Source: Candidatus Thiodiazotropha sp. (ex Monitilora ramsayi)
GTDB lineage: Bacteria; Pseudomonadota; Gammaproteobacteria; Chromatiales; Chromatiaceae
DNA length: 64,000 nt
Assembly: GCA_025655575.1 (NCBI GenBank)
Contig: JAHXIP010000004.1
Coordinates: forward strand, 1 to 64,000
Direction of reading: 5' to 3'
Within the stretch, counting starts at the first letter, position 1. Every line of letters starts with the position of its first letter. Positions 16,932 to 26,621 of the stretch are shown piece by piece. The position numbers were made by a program, and so were the translations under genes. A model generated the notes under the pieces. The model did not search any database, was not told the origin of the DNA, and was given only the letters and a program-made list of their open reading frames with translations.

Positions 16932-17720
16932 ATGCCTCAGCAATCTTCATCTCTCTCCATTGCCCATCGAGTGAGGGAGGCCCTGATCCGAGGGGCCATC
17001 TGGGCCTTCATCGGGCTCCTCTACGCAATGCTGTTCATCTTTTTTGCTGCACTGGCGGCACACTGGCAACTGCCGATCAATCCGGTCTTTCTAGCCGGCA
17101 TCTTAGCGGGCACCCTTGGCGCATTGATCTACAGCAGCATGCGGCTTGCCGTTCTGATGACAATCATCATCGCACCCTTCTCCATCTTCTACTTCATCCT
17201 CGCAAGCTGGCCCATCAATCTCCTTTATCTCCTGTTGATCGTCTCAACCATCGGCGCAATCATCGGTGCACTGTACGGAGTCTTCTCCATGGGCTCCCGT
17301 GTTCACCGCGCAGATGCCAAGACACTGGCCGGCTTCAGTGCAGGCTGGCTGGCTTCACTCGGTTACCTACTGTTCTCCAGCCTGCTCGACAACATCTCCC
17401 TGAGCACCATTGTGGCTTTCATGTGCCCGATCACCGGCATCCTATATGTCTGGATGGTGCCGACTTTCATTAAGCACTACGATGACCTGTTACCCCCCAT
17501 CGGGGATGGATTGATCGTGGGTGTCGGTGTCTCAGGCTTCGTCGCACTGACTTTTTTCGTCATGATCAGCAGTGTGGATAGCGGCGTCGCGGGACCGTTG
17601 ATAGCCGTTCTCGAGCAAGTACGGGAGACACTGCCAGCAGCCATCATCGGCGGTATTCTGGGGGGTGGCCTGGCCGGGATCGCATCCGGCCTTTTACTGA
17701 CTGACTGGCAGGATCTGTAG
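16932..17720 (+). CDS. Polytopic membrane protein of unknown function
   Basis: 262 residues, almost entirely hydrophobic: about seven to eight membrane segments, among them LIRGAIWAFIGLLYAMLFI, VFLAGILAGTLGALIYSS, and a Gly-rich last pair (AAIIGGILGGGLAGIASGLL). No catalytic motif or known transporter signature was recognised. It is monocistronic, with a good hairpin terminator directly after the stop. Expect an inner-membrane location; role unknown. Confidence 0.7.
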   Translation: MPQQSSSLSIAHRVREALIRGAIWAFIGLLYAMLFIFFAALAAHWQLPINPVFLAGILAGTLGALIYSSMRLAVLMTIIIAPFSIFYFILASWPINLLYLLLIVSTIGAIIGALYGVFSMGSRVHRADAKTLAGFSAGWLASLGYLLFSSLLDNISLSTIVAFMCPITGILYVWMVPTFIKHYDDLLPPIGDGLIVGVGVSGFVALTFFVMISSVDSGVAGPLIAVLEQVRETLPAAIIGGILGGGLAGIASGLLLTDWQDL

Positions 17721-17727
17721 TGATTAA

Positions 17728-17750
17728 CCCCGCCGAAGCGGGGCCTCTTT
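17728..17750 (+). terminator. Hairpin terminator
   Basis: CCCCGC-CGAA-GCGGGG with a stable tetraloop, followed by CCTCTTT. It lies 7 bases after the membrane-protein stop and may also serve the convergent gene ending at 17763. Confidence 0.75.
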
Positions 17751-17762
17751 GATGCCTTAGCA

Positions 17763-18155
17763 TCAGAGTCTGTGAGCATAATCCCGCTGGCCATAGCGTT
17801 CGTGCAGACGCACGTAGCGGTTGAGATCATTATTTTTCAGTCGTTTTATCTGCTGGCTGCTTCTGTCCAGGCGTTGCTGAAGATAATGCCGTTCCCTTTT
17901 CGAGAGTCGCCCATCATCACGAAAGAGACGTACCAGCTGCCTGATGTCTCTTTGGTCACGCTTCAACAACTTGACCTCCTTGCGAGTCAGTTCATCTCTC
18001 TTAATGCCTTTGGCAATACGTCTCTGTTGCCGATCAAGCCGCTCCATAATTCTGTCCGACCTGCTGTAACCATCACCACCATGTGAGGCAAATGCAGGAA
18101 CAACGGCAAACATCGTGAGTGATGCGACTAATAGTGTCTGAGTAAGGATTTTCAT
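17763..18155 (-). CDS. Small basic periplasmic protein with two helical repeats
   Basis: 130 residues with a clear signal peptide ending at FASHG (about residue 24). The mature part is very rich in Arg and Lys and contains two related helical units, DELTRKEVKLLKRDQRDI and DGRLSKRERHYLQQRLDRSS, a pattern seen in uncharacterised proteobacterial periplasmic proteins. No enzyme motif. It might be a structural or nucleic-acid/membrane-associated periplasmic factor; function unknown. Confidence 0.7.
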   Translation of the reverse strand: MKILTQTLLVASLTMFAVVPAFASHGGDGYSRSDRIMERLDRQQRRIAKGIKRDELTRKEVKLLKRDQRDIRQLVRLFRDDGRLSKRERHYLQQRLDRSSQQIKRLKNNDLNRYVRLHERYGQRDYAHRL

Positions 18156-18301
18156 TTGCGCTCTCCTTTCGGGTCAATTTGTGATCCTCGAAGACAGCAT
18201 AAGGTGCCTAAACTGAACAGCGACTGAATCGTACAGTTTCACTCGGGCCTGTTAACAAGTCAGAAATGTGTTGAACTGCATAGTATGATCGGCGCCTATT
18301 G

Positions 18302-18318
18302 GATATCCTCCGGATATC
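18302..18318. promoter_or_regulatory. 17-bp palindrome upstream of the SH3-domain gene
   Basis: GATATCC-TCC-GGATATC is a perfect 7-bp inverted repeat 36 bases before the start of the YgiM-like gene. It could be an operator or a hairpin in the leader; no T-run follows. Confidence 0.35.
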
Positions 18319-18353
18319 GACAAACCAAAAAAAACTCATTCCTTTCATAGACC

Positions 18354-19001
18354 ATGACTATCTGTACTCTCTGGCCTGAAAAAACCTCGACCCTGGCCCT
18401 TGGGCTATTCTTGTCCTGCTACAGCATCTTTGTATGCGCAGAAACCCGTTATGTGACGGATGAGCTTCAGCTCTCCATGCATGAGGAGATCAACTCCCAG
18501 GGCAAGTTGCTGCAACGACTCAACAGCGGTACTGAACTCGAGCTCCTCGAGACCGAAGGGCTCTATGCCCTTGTTCGCACAAAAGAGGGTGTAGAGGGCT
18601 GGACCAAAGCCGGTTTTCTCATCTCGGATAAACCGGCTCGGGCACAACTGCTCGATTCCCAGGCCAAGATTGAGGATCTGCAGCAGAAGCTCAACCAAAA
18701 CCAACAACAGCTGGCAGCTTCACAGGCGGACCTGGAAAATATGAGAAATAACGAAGGGCAGGCCTACACAGAATTGACTCAAAGGCTTGATACAGCGGAG
18801 AAGATTGCATCCACTGTGGGGAAGCTGCAACAGGAGAACGAGGCTTATCGCGCTCAGCTAAGCGGTGACAAGGGGCGAGAGATACCGGTCAAATGGGGAT
18901 TGATTGCCAGTGGAGTGTCGCTGCTACTAGGTCTCGTAGGGGGAATCGCCCTGTTCGATTACCGGAGCCGGAAACGCCATGGCGGATACCGCATTTATTA
19001 G
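18354..19001 (+). CDS. TIGR04211/YgiM-like SH3-domain membrane protein
   Basis: 215 residues. Signal peptide (about 1-28), bacterial SH3 domain (about 30-92, RYVTDELQLSMHEE through VEGWTKAGFL), a long coiled coil (about 98-175), and one C-terminal membrane segment (GLIASGVSLLLGLVGGIALF) with a short basic cytoplasmic tail. This architecture is that of the YgiM family. The SH3 domain should sit in the periplasm and probably contacts the cell wall; in E. coli the gene pairs with a CCA-adding enzyme gene, which is not seen here. Confidence 0.82.
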   Translation: MTICTLWPEKTSTLALGLFLSCYSIFVCAETRYVTDELQLSMHEEINSQGKLLQRLNSGTELELLETEGLYALVRTKEGVEGWTKAGFLISDKPARAQLLDSQAKIEDLQQKLNQNQQQLAASQADLENMRNNEGQAYTELTQRLDTAEKIASTVGKLQQENEAYRAQLSGDKGREIPVKWGLIASGVSLLLGLVGGIALFDYRSRKRHGGYRIY

Positions 19002-19085
19002 GTCCACACAGCACCTTTAACAGAAGCAGCGAGCCGTATCCTGCTCAGCGGTGCCCCCCACCAGGACATAAACTCTCGGTCTCGG

Positions 19086-20033
19086 CTACGCGATAGCGTA
19101 CTTCTTCATGCGATAGAGCAAGGTATCCCGCGACAATCCCAAGAGACGGGCTGCCCGACTGCGATTACCCGCTGTTTTATACAGTGCTTGCTCGATCAGA
19201 TTGGCTTCAAGCTCGTCCATACGGATGCCCTGATCCGGCAGTTGGAAACCGTCGCTGGTAACCGTCGCCTTGGGTGCTACCGCCTGTTGGAATTCAGATG
19301 GCAGATTTGTCGGCTCGATGGTCCGTCCAGAAAAAAGAATCAACATACGCTCGCAGAAATTTTTCAGTTCACGCACGTTACCCGGCCAGCGATAGCCGTT
19401 CAGGATCTTCATTGTGCTCTTGCTATAGCGTGGTGGCAGCAGGCTATATTGTGCCGCCAGCGTTTCTGTCAACCCTTTCATGAGTAGTGACACATCACCT
19501 GGTCTATCTCGCAACGGGGGGAGTTCCAGTGGCACCACATAGAGCCGATAGTAGAGATCGCCGCGGAAAGTACCCTCCTCAACCGCTTGGGAGAGATCCC
19601 GGTTTGTTGCTGCAATGATGCGCACATCCACTCGCTGGCTCATGGGCTGTCCCACCGGTTGACACTCGCCGGTTTCGAGAAAACGCAACAGCTTGGCCTG
19701 CACCTGTAGGGGCAGCTCGCCAATCTCATCAAGGAATAGGGTGCCGCCATTGGCCGCCTGCATCTTACCGATACCGTCAGACGTAGCACCGGTATATGCA
19801 CCTTTGCGATGACCGAAAAGCTCGCTTTCGGCCAGCTGAACCGGGAGTGCAGCGCAATTGACGGTTACGAAGGGTTTGTCTCGCCGGCGACTGCTCTCAA
19901 AAAGTGCTTTGGCCAGTAGCTCCTTGCCTGTACCGCTCTCCCCTGTCACCAGTACGGTGGCATCGGTGGCTGATACGATTCGCATGGCACGAAGTACGCT
20001 CTGAAATTCCGGGGCTTGGCCTAACATAATCAA
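19086..20033 (-). CDS. Sigma-54-dependent activator without sensory domain (PspF-like layout)
   Basis: 315 residues. The AAA+ domain starts almost at the N-terminus: Walker A GESGTGKE, the sigma-54 contact loop as GAYTGA (a tolerated variant of GAFTGA), Walker [12 protein letters not shown], and the sensor regions. A Fis-type helix-turn-helix closes the protein ([21 protein letters not shown]). With no receiver, GAF or PAS domain it must be controlled by a partner protein, by its own expression or by nucleotide state, as PspF is by PspA. No psp genes are adjacent, so its target is unknown. It lies downstream of the DUF748 gene on the same strand. Confidence 0.85.
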   Translation of the reverse strand: MIMLGQAPEFQSVLRAMRIVSATDATVLVTGESGTGKELLAKALFESSRRRDKPFVTVNCAALPVQLAESELFGHRKGAYTGATSDGIGKMQAANGGTLFLDEIGELPLQVQAKLLRFLETGECQPVGQPMSQRVDVRIIAATNRDLSQAVEEGTFRGDLYYRLYVVPLELPPLRDRPGDVSLLMKGLTETLAAQYSLLPPRYSKSTMKILNGYRWPGNVRELKNFCERMLILFSGRTIEPTNLPSEFQQAVAPKATVTSDGFQLPDQGIRMDELEANLIEQALYKTAGNRSRAARLLGLSRDTLLYRMKKYAIA

Positions 20034-20196
20034 TCTCCATTGAAACTGCCAAGCTATTCTAAAACACTTTTTCCCTAAGGTTAAATGGGGTGTTTACCCG
20101 ATATCCACATGAGATTAGGAAGATATCGCCCAAAAACGGCAGATAAATAGAAATAAAAATCTGAAAACGACCGTGAGAGGTTCACTAAGAGCTTCT

Positions 20197-23055
20197 CTAT
20201 ATCTGTAGGTCCACTTTCGCTACAGCACCCGCCTCCTCATTCAGCACAGGACGACAGACTGCCGCCCGACCGGCGCTTATCCCATGCTGCTTGACAAAAT
20301 AGTCCTCAACCAGCTCTGCGCGCCGCTGGGCCAGTGCCATCAGTTCTTCATCCGAAACTACTGGCGCTGGTGATTGTTTGCTACTGGATGCCTCTGCATT
20401 TGGTGGCTCTTCGGATTTTTCTGCCCCCTCTTTTTCCGCTTTTTCGCTAGCCTTTGCTTTTGTGGCCAGTGCCTGATTGAGGGCCTGCCGATCCAGTGCC
20501 GTCGCTACACCGCAAAGCTTGATGGCGATCTTCGGACGATCCTTGAGCACCTGAGCCACTTTGCTGAGATAGTCCCGGTCCTTATCGTCCAGCTCAGCCA
20601 TTGCAGGTTCGAACTCAACCGGATCGAGCTGTACTGCACTGGCATCACCCGCCATCTTCAGCAGGGCCACTACAGTGCCATAGGGAAACAGAGCCGTTGT
20701 GAGATAGGTCATGGCGCCCTTTTTCAGGGCATTGCCGAGGGCGGTATTGATGACATCACCGAGTTCCACATTGGGATCGGAGAGCTTTCCGCTGACTGGC
20801 AGGTTGAGATCGATGGTGTCGTTTTTGTCCATCAGCATGCCTAGCGCCGCATCCAACGGCATGGAGATCTTCGCATTGAGCTTCTCCGCCTGTGCTTTGC
20901 TGACCTGCGAGACCTCAAGGCGGCGGATGATCAAATGATTCTTGCCCGCCATCTCACCAGCGGTAAGTGTAAGACCGATATCGGCATCCAACTCACCACT
21001 GTCCAGATGATAACCGATGGCGTTCGTGGTGTATGAAGAGAGCGGTACCAGCTCCACACCCTCGAGCCGCCCATTGATCTTACCGCTGGGATCTGTCTGA
21101 AACAGAGTCAGTTCGCCGTCGACTTTCACCTTGGAATGCCTGCCGGTGCTTCCCACCAATTTAAACGGTGAAGCCACATCAGGGCGATTACTATCCACAC
21201 CCTTTAACTCCAGACTCTCCACCTTGAGCACCGTTTTGTAGGCAGGAGAAACGGATTGGTCAGAGAAGTGTACCTGGTTATCACCTGCCCAAACCAAACG
21301 GTCGATCTTGATCTGCAGCGGCTTCCCCTGCTCGTCTGTTGGCACTTCCTCAGGTTGCCCCCCCATCGAGGCCCGCTGCAACCGCTCTGCAAAGACCTGA
21401 AAATTTGATTGGCCAGCCTTATCGAGAGAGATGCGGCTCTGCATGCCCTGCTGCTCGATCAGCGCAATGCCCAGTCCTGTTGTTTCTGAGAAGCGGATAT
21501 CGTTGAGTGTCAGTTTCTCCGTGACCACCATGGCATCAGCAGCGCCCGGTGTCCCGGTCAGACGGATACCCTGAAGCACTGCCTGCTCTAAGACCGCCTG
21601 ATTGTCAGAGGAGAGGTTAAACCCGGCCAGCTTGATCTGCTTCAGATTCACCAATTGCCCTCTGTCCCCCGCCTCCTCTGCATGGATACCCTCGAGTAAA
21701 CCGGCACCCTGCGCAGTCAACTCAGGCGCCGCTTCTGTCGTCTGTAAAGAAAAACTGCCGTCCCACTGTAAAGCAGACAATCCGGCATTCAGCTCATGCT
21801 GAACCACACCCAGTCCGGCGAGGGAGAGATGCCCCTGCTGAGTCAGCGACAACTGCCCGGCTTCATCTTGTTTCATCTCCAGCGAAAGTCCTTTAAGCCG
21901 CAGTTTCTCATTACTGATACGCTGCGGGTCGCCATTCGCCTGAATGACCTGAGCATCATCAATCTGTAGATCTCCACCAGCTTTCAGCGTCATACCCTGC
22001 GTGCCCTGCTGTAGGTTCACCCCTCCCTGCCAGCTATAACGAGCGAGCGAAAGATCTATGGTCTGATCAGGTAACTTTAATGCAGGCAGCGCACCGCTCA
22101 GCTCCCCATTTATGTCAAGCAATAACCCCTTCGCCTGCGAATAACTCCCGGCGACTTCCCCATCCCAACGGGTGGATTGATCCTGGCTGGTCAACTGCGG
22201 CATGCTGGCATTCAACTCAGTACCCTCCAACTGACCTTGGGTTCGCCATTGGATCTCATTCGATGTCGACAACGTGAGCTGAAACGCCTGTTTCAGACTG
22301 AGCATACCCGTGATATTGGGTCCATCATTACGTGTCAGCAACGGCTGTAAATCGGCCAATGAGAAAGCACCCAATGACAAGCGTCCATTGATGACAGGTG
22401 CTTCGGAAAAAGGATGCGCATTGAGCTGGATTTCCACAGGGGCTTTGTTGACCTGCCCATTGAGATTCAGCTTTGCCACAACTTGCTGATTCCAGCTGAC
22501 GAGTTTCTGCAAGGCCAGATGCTCCAGAAAGAGCTCAATGCGCAGATCTTTTTCCCGATAGGTCAGTTCGCTCTCACGGATCTCGACACTGTCCAGAGCG
22601 AAGCCCCAAGGCGCCGAATCATCAACCGGTACCGGCTGCCCCTCATCCAGTGGAAAGCTCAGACCACTGAGTTTCAGGGTCTTACTGTCACTCATATCAA
22701 CCTCGGCCTGAAGGCCTTGCAGATTGACAGCATGAACACGAGCCCGCTTCGAGAAAAGGTCACGCCAACCCACTTCCAATTCAAGTCTGTCTAGTCGCAG
22801 GTCCTGGGCTTCATCCGCCTGTGCGCGGACATTCTGAAACAGCAGCCGTCCTGTGAATGGGTTGAAATCGATATTCTCTATGTGAACCTGGCGTGCGCCA
22901 TGCTGTTTGAGGAAGTCCGCTAAACCAAAGCTGATACCAAACGGCAGCGAGATCAGGATCAGTAGAAAGAGTATGAGAAGCCCCGTACTGATCACCCAGG
23001 TTTTTTTTCTTTGATACCAGGCCCTTGCCGGGGCCGGAGGTTGATCGGTCGTCAC
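20197..23055 (-). CDS. DUF748 family large envelope protein (AsmA-like)
   Basis: 952 residues. One N-terminal membrane segment (about residues 19-43) is followed by a very long periplasmic region of beta-rich repeats, typical of DUF748 and related to the AsmA/TamB bridge-like lipid transport proteins. Recognisable parts are LRLDRLELEVGWRDLFSK and, late, SGKLSDPNVELGDVINTAL. A Lys/Glu/Ala-rich, low-complexity segment sits around residues 855-895, before the end region (QRRAELVEDYFVKQHG) that resembles an OmpA-like ending. A role in outer-membrane lipid handling is inferred from the superfamily only. Confidence 0.8.
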   Translation of the reverse strand: MTTDQPPAPARAWYQRKKTWVISTGLLILFLLILISLPFGISFGLADFLKQHGARQVHIENIDFNPFTGRLLFQNVRAQADEAQDLRLDRLELEVGWRDLFSKRARVHAVNLQGLQAEVDMSDSKTLKLSGLSFPLDEGQPVPVDDSAPWGFALDSVEIRESELTYREKDLRIELFLEHLALQKLVSWNQQVVAKLNLNGQVNKAPVEIQLNAHPFSEAPVINGRLSLGAFSLADLQPLLTRNDGPNITGMLSLKQAFQLTLSTSNEIQWRTQGQLEGTELNASMPQLTSQDQSTRWDGEVAGSYSQAKGLLLDINGELSGALPALKLPDQTIDLSLARYSWQGGVNLQQGTQGMTLKAGGDLQIDDAQVIQANGDPQRISNEKLRLKGLSLEMKQDEAGQLSLTQQGHLSLAGLGVVQHELNAGLSALQWDGSFSLQTTEAAPELTAQGAGLLEGIHAEEAGDRGQLVNLKQIKLAGFNLSSDNQAVLEQAVLQGIRLTGTPGAADAMVVTEKLTLNDIRFSETTGLGIALIEQQGMQSRISLDKAGQSNFQVFAERLQRASMGGQPEEVPTDEQGKPLQIKIDRLVWAGDNQVHFSDQSVSPAYKTVLKVESLELKGVDSNRPDVASPFKLVGSTGRHSKVKVDGELTLFQTDPSGKINGRLEGVELVPLSSYTTNAIGYHLDSGELDADIGLTLTAGEMAGKNHLIIRRLEVSQVSKAQAEKLNAKISMPLDAALGMLMDKNDTIDLNLPVSGKLSDPNVELGDVINTALGNALKKGAMTYLTTALFPYGTVVALLKMAGDASAVQLDPVEFEPAMAELDDKDRDYLSKVAQVLKDRPKIAIKLCGVATALDRQALNQALATKAKASEKAEKEGAEKSEEPPNAEASSSKQSPAPVVSDEELMALAQRRAELVEDYFVKQHGISAGRAAVCRPVLNEEAGAVAKVDLQI

Positions 23056-23177
23056 GACAGGTCTCCAGATTGTATTAGGAAAAAATAGCCATCACTCATA
23101 CCCTCGCATCCTTGCGCCAGCACTTCATAGTGGGAGTTTAGTGTACTAAGGGGAAGTGGACAGGCTGGTTAGGGTCC

Positions 23178-24089
23178 TCAGTTGAAGACCTCATGCATGA
23201 CCTGTAAAAAGCGTTTCGCCTGCGGTGATAAAAATTTACCACGACGCTGCACGATACCGTAACTTCGTTCGGGGAAATATTCGTCCAGCGGAATGGTCTC
23301 CACCTCTTCTTCACCGGTGAGACAGACATCCGTGACGATTGAGATCCCCAAGCCGATCTCCACATACTTCTTAATCACCTCCCAGCCGCCCGCCTCCAGC
23401 GTGACGTTGTAACTGGCATTGTGTTGCTTGAAGACCAGATCGACCATACGCCAGGTGCTCAGATGGTGCGGGGGCAGAATCAATCCATAGGGACTGATGT
23501 CATGCAGACGGATGCCATCTTTCTTTGACAACGGGTGATTCAGCGGTGTGATCAGTACGGGTGCATAGTTGACCACCGGCTTGTAAGTAACATCGTCTGG
23601 GATATCCAGCATGGAGCCGACCGCCAGATCGGTCTCATCCGCTCGCAGCATGGCCATACCGTCACGACCCGTCACGTTGTGAAGTTTGACCCGGATGCCG
23701 GGATACCGCTCGGCAAAGATGCGAATCGGTTCAGGCAAGATATAGAGCAGGGTTGATTCACCGGCAGCAATATTCAGCTCACCGCTCTCCAGTTTGCCGC
23801 AGGTGGCGGCAAAGGTTTCCTGCAGCTTGTCCATGCCCTCCACCAGAGGCTGGGAGAGCTTATAGAGCGTTGCCCCCTCAGGTGTGAGTTTGATTTTGGG
23901 TCCACGCCGCTCGAACAACACCGTTTCCAGCTCCCGCTCGAGCGCCTGGATCTGCAGGGAGACCGTTGGCTGACTCAGATAGAGCCGTTCAGCAGCTTCG
24001 CTGATCGAGCCGGTCTGAGCTGCGTGGCAAAAGGCACGCAGTTGTTTGAGCCGGTTCTGTTTGTAATGGATCTGCGGTGTGCTGGCCAT
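23178..24089 (-). CDS. LysR-family regulator, CysB-like
   Basis: 303 residues. Winged helix-turn-helix in residues about 12-70 (TGSISEAAERLYLSQPTVSLQIQALE read in two parts) and a LysR substrate-binding domain from about residue 95. The family includes CysB and related sulfur- or nitrogen-responsive regulators. The gene is divergent from a pentapeptide-repeat gene, which may or may not be its target. It is a different subtype from the CbbR at 62143-63051. Effector unknown. Confidence 0.88.
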   Translation of the reverse strand: MASTPQIHYKQNRLKQLRAFCHAAQTGSISEAAERLYLSQPTVSLQIQALERELETVLFERRGPKIKLTPEGATLYKLSQPLVEGMDKLQETFAATCGKLESGELNIAAGESTLLYILPEPIRIFAERYPGIRVKLHNVTGRDGMAMLRADETDLAVGSMLDIPDDVTYKPVVNYAPVLITPLNHPLSKKDGIRLHDISPYGLILPPHHLSTWRMVDLVFKQHNASYNVTLEAGGWEVIKKYVEIGLGISIVTDVCLTGEEEVETIPLDEYFPERSYGIVQRRGKFLSPQAKRFLQVMHEVFN

Positions 24090-24166
24090 AGAGGCTTCCT
24101 ATATTATTGGTATTTTCAATGCTAGATGTGTTTACCAATAAATTCAACGACAGATAGGATCAACTC

Positions 24167-24200
24167 GTAGGTTGGGCCGACGCAGAAGGCCCAACCTGCG
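24167..24200. repeat. Palindromic intergenic repeat (REP-like)
   Basis: AGGTTGGGCC and GGCCCAACCT (24169-24178 and 24188-24197) form a perfect 10-bp stem around a 9-base loop. The wording GTAGGTTGGGC...GCCCAACCTGCGG is that of a dispersed intergenic repeat common in gammaproteobacterial genomes. It lies between the LysR gene and the divergent pentapeptide gene. Confidence 0.65.
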
Positions 24201-24318
24201 GCAAAACAAATTTCATAATAGGTAGTGCTACCTTTAGCATTGAAAGCAAGCGCCTCGGATTTGGCTATTCTTCTAATCAGGAGATGGAATCAACCTTCCC
24301 TGTTCGGAACAAAATACA

Positions 24319-24657
24319 ATGCTTAATCCAGAAGTTAAAAAAAACCCGATGTATCTACTGCTCAAAGAGGGACATGCAGATGAGTTCAACCGCCGTAGAG
24401 AAGAAGGGGAATCTTTCGATCTGCGCGGTGCCGATCTCAGGGGTGCAGATCTTAGGGGACTGAATGCCAGAGACCTGGATCTGGCCAATGCGTATCTACG
24501 CCATGCAGACCTGAGAGGGATCGATCTGACCCATACCAACCTGGAAGGCGCCAGCATCAACAGCGCTAAGATATCCGGCACCTATTTTCCAGCAAGTCTG
24601 TCGGCGGAAGAAATTAAACTCTCACTGGTCCACGGTACCCGCCTGCGCTATCGCTGA
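24319..24657 (+). CDS. Small cytoplasmic pentapeptide-repeat protein
   Basis: 112 residues, no signal peptide. A charged helical N-terminus (LLKEGHADEFNRRREEG) is followed by about ten pentapeptide repeats (residues 34-85, such as LRGADLRGADLRGLNA). Unlike the protein at 14170-14691 it should stay in the cytoplasm. Cytoplasmic proteins of this kind sometimes mimic DNA and bind gyrase, but most have no known partner. The gene converges on tatC. Confidence 0.78.
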   Translation: MLNPEVKKNPMYLLLKEGHADEFNRRREEGESFDLRGADLRGADLRGLNARDLDLANAYLRHADLRGIDLTHTNLEGASINSAKISGTYFPASLSAEEIKLSLVHGTRLRYR

Positions 24658-24687
24658 GGGGTTTGGCCAATGCGGGCTGTGGTCCTT

Positions 24688-25839
24688 CTACGCGTCTGAA
24701 TCGAGCTGGTTAAGGATGTTTCGCGCCACCTTGCGCTGGTCTTCGTCTCCCTCTTCAAGGATTTCGTAGAGAAGATCCCTCGCCTCACTCACATTCCCTG
24801 CCTTGCGCAGGGTCTGAATCGCTTCGAGTTTGGCCTGAACCGCATCGACTTCGGGCTCTGATTCCGAGAACTCCTCATCGTCATCATCATCCTCAGCCTC
24901 AATGGCATCCAGTTCTTCTTCCATCTCCTCATCGGTCAGGGGTACGAAACGATCGGGATCCGTATAGTCACTGGCCGGGTCGATATCGCGACCGACCACC
25001 TCATCCAGGTCTTCATGGACAGTTGAACCTGTCGCTGCAGTTGCCGGGGCTGTCACCGGTGTATCGGAAGAATCAGAATCGGTTTCCTCCTCATCTTCCT
25101 GCTTTCTGACAAAACCCTTGGAAAAGATGATTCCCAGCTCGAACAGCACCCACATTGGCAGGGCCAGCAGAGTCTGAGAAATGATATCAGGCGGCGTCAG
25201 AAACATGCCTACCACAAAGGCGCCGACAATCACGTAAGGTCGCTTCTGACGCAGTTTTTCCGGTGTGGTGATACCCATCCAAACCAGAATAATCGTAGCG
25301 ATCGGCACCTCAAAGGCCACACCGAAGGCAAAAAACAGGGTCATCACAAAATCGAGATAGCTGCCCATATCGGTAGCGACCTCTACACCCTCAGGCGCGG
25401 TGCTGGCGAGGAAGGTGAAGACCAAGGGAAAGACCACAAAATAGGCAAAGGCCATGCCCAGGTAGAAGAGCATCGTGCTGGAGACCAGCAAGGGTATCAC
25501 CAGCCGCTTCTCATGCTTGTAAAGACCGGGCGCCACAAAGGCCCAGAACTGGTACAAAATAAACGGTACCGAAATAAAGATAGCCAACTGCAGGCTCAAC
25601 TTAAACGGGATCAGGAATGGATCAATGGGCTTGGTGGAGATCATGGTACTGCCGACCGGCAGTGCCTCACGCATGGGTCCGGCAATCGCCGTATAGAGAT
25701 CGTTGGCGAAGGGAAACAGCACCAGAAAAATGGCCAGCACTACTAGCACCATGCGTAGCACACGATCACGCAGCTCGATCAGATGTGCGACCAGTGGTTG
25801 TTCCTGGCTTGGAGTTTCTGTGGAAGGGTTAGCCGACAT
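24688..25839 (-). CDS. tatC: Sec-independent translocase TatC with long acidic C-terminal extension
   Basis: 383 residues against about 250 for a usual TatC. Residues 1-247 are the six-membrane-segment receptor core, with the conserved [11 protein letters not shown] and [14 protein letters not shown] loop (here [11 protein letters not shown]) that bind the twin-arginine signal. The extra 135 residues are cytoplasmic, strongly acidic ([11 protein letters not shown]), and end in a helical module ([19 protein letters not shown]...) that resembles the FimV C-terminal domain. Third gene of tatABC. Substrates in this window include the molybdoenzyme and ferredoxin at 1071-4477. Confidence 0.95.
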   Translation of the reverse strand: MSANPSTETPSQEQPLVAHLIELRDRVLRMVLVVLAIFLVLFPFANDLYTAIAGPMREALPVGSTMISTKPIDPFLIPFKLSLQLAIFISVPFILYQFWAFVAPGLYKHEKRLVIPLLVSSTMLFYLGMAFAYFVVFPLVFTFLASTAPEGVEVATDMGSYLDFVMTLFFAFGVAFEVPIATIILVWMGITTPEKLRQKRPYVIVGAFVVGMFLTPPDIISQTLLALPMWVLFELGIIFSKGFVRKQEDEEETDSDSSDTPVTAPATAATGSTVHEDLDEVVGRDIDPASDYTDPDRFVPLTDEEMEEELDAIEAEDDDDDEEFSESEPEVDAVQAKLEAIQTLRKAGNVSEARDLLYEILEEGDEDQRKVARNILNQLDSDA

Positions 25840-25858
25840 CGGTCTATAAGGCTACCGG

Positions 25859-26200
25859 TTATGACTGTTTATTCTCTGCGGTGTCTTGGCTGTCGAGCGC
25901 TTCTTTACCCGCCTGCACATGCTGTTCCGCATCTTGTTTAATCTGATTCAGATCCTGCTGGGTCTCTTCCAGTATTTCGTGTACCGGGTTGGCCTGCTTG
26001 ATTTGCTTATCGAGAATCTCTTTAAGCTCCTCGGCCTTGATCTCCTTATCGATATCGGCCTTGACGCTGGCAACAAAGCGGCGCCCCCGCCCCAGCCAGA
26101 GACCTGCGGTTCTCGCCACTTTTGGCAGCCGCTCGGGACCAATCACGACCAACGCCACCAAGGCGATGATACCCAGCTCCCAGAAACCGATATCAAACAT
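25859..26200 (-). CDS. tatB: Sec-independent translocase TatB
   Basis: 113 residues. The N-terminus MFDIGFWELGIIALVALVVIGPERLP is the TatB membrane helix plus hinge (split here only for description: membrane part residues 1-20, GPERLP hinge), followed by an amphipathic helix and a charged coiled tail. TatB pairs with TatC to form the signal-peptide receptor. It lies 39 bases after tatA and 19 before tatC. Confidence 0.93.
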   Translation of the reverse strand: MFDIGFWELGIIALVALVVIGPERLPKVARTAGLWLGRGRRFVASVKADIDKEIKAEELKEILDKQIKQANPVHEILEETQQDLNQIKQDAEQHVQAGKEALDSQDTAENKQS

Positions 26201-26239
26201 ATGGCGCTCTCGGTACGAAGTTGATGGCTGCAGACCCTA

Positions 26240-26485
26240 TCAGCTCTTGTCCTTCTCTTTGGAAGTCACCTCACCATCCACCACAGTGCCGGACTCGGAC
26301 TTTTCAATCTGATCCTGCGCCTCCTTGTCTTCGGCCTTCTCACCATCTTTCATGGCGCCCTTGAAGCCTTTGATGGCACCACCCAGATCGGAACCGATGT
26401 TTTTCAACCGTTTGGTGCCGAACAACAGCAACACGATGGCCAAAACGATCAATAACTGCCAGATACTGATTCCGCCAAAACCCAT
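26240..26485 (-). CDS. tatA: Sec-independent translocase TatA
   Basis: 81 residues: [18 protein letters not shown] starts the single membrane helix, then [19 protein letters not shown] is the hinge and amphipathic helix, and a charged tail follows. TatA oligomers form the transient passage for folded proteins. The start at 26485 is chosen over the longer frame (to 26539) because GGAGAAG lies three bases before this ATG and family members begin here. Confidence 0.93.
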   Translation of the reverse strand: MGFGGISIWQLLIVLAIVLLLFGTKRLKNIGSDLGGAIKGFKGAMKDGEKAEDKEAQDQIEKSESGTVVDGEVTSKEKDKS

Positions 26486-26621
26486 AATCTTCTCCACTCT
26501 CCGACCGGCTGGCCGGTTTATCGTTTGAATAATGTTCAACCCTGTCTTATCAGGGCATTAAGCCATACTTATCGATGGCGTAGTCGGGGGATGATAACCC
26601 AGTTGAGGCCTGACCGTAAGT

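Noticed and set aside
18246..18258. GGGCCTGTTAACA identical to the tip of the 43.5-kb MITE-like element
   Set aside because: Only 13 bases with no matching second end nearby; may be chance or a tiny relic, so it is not annotated as an element.
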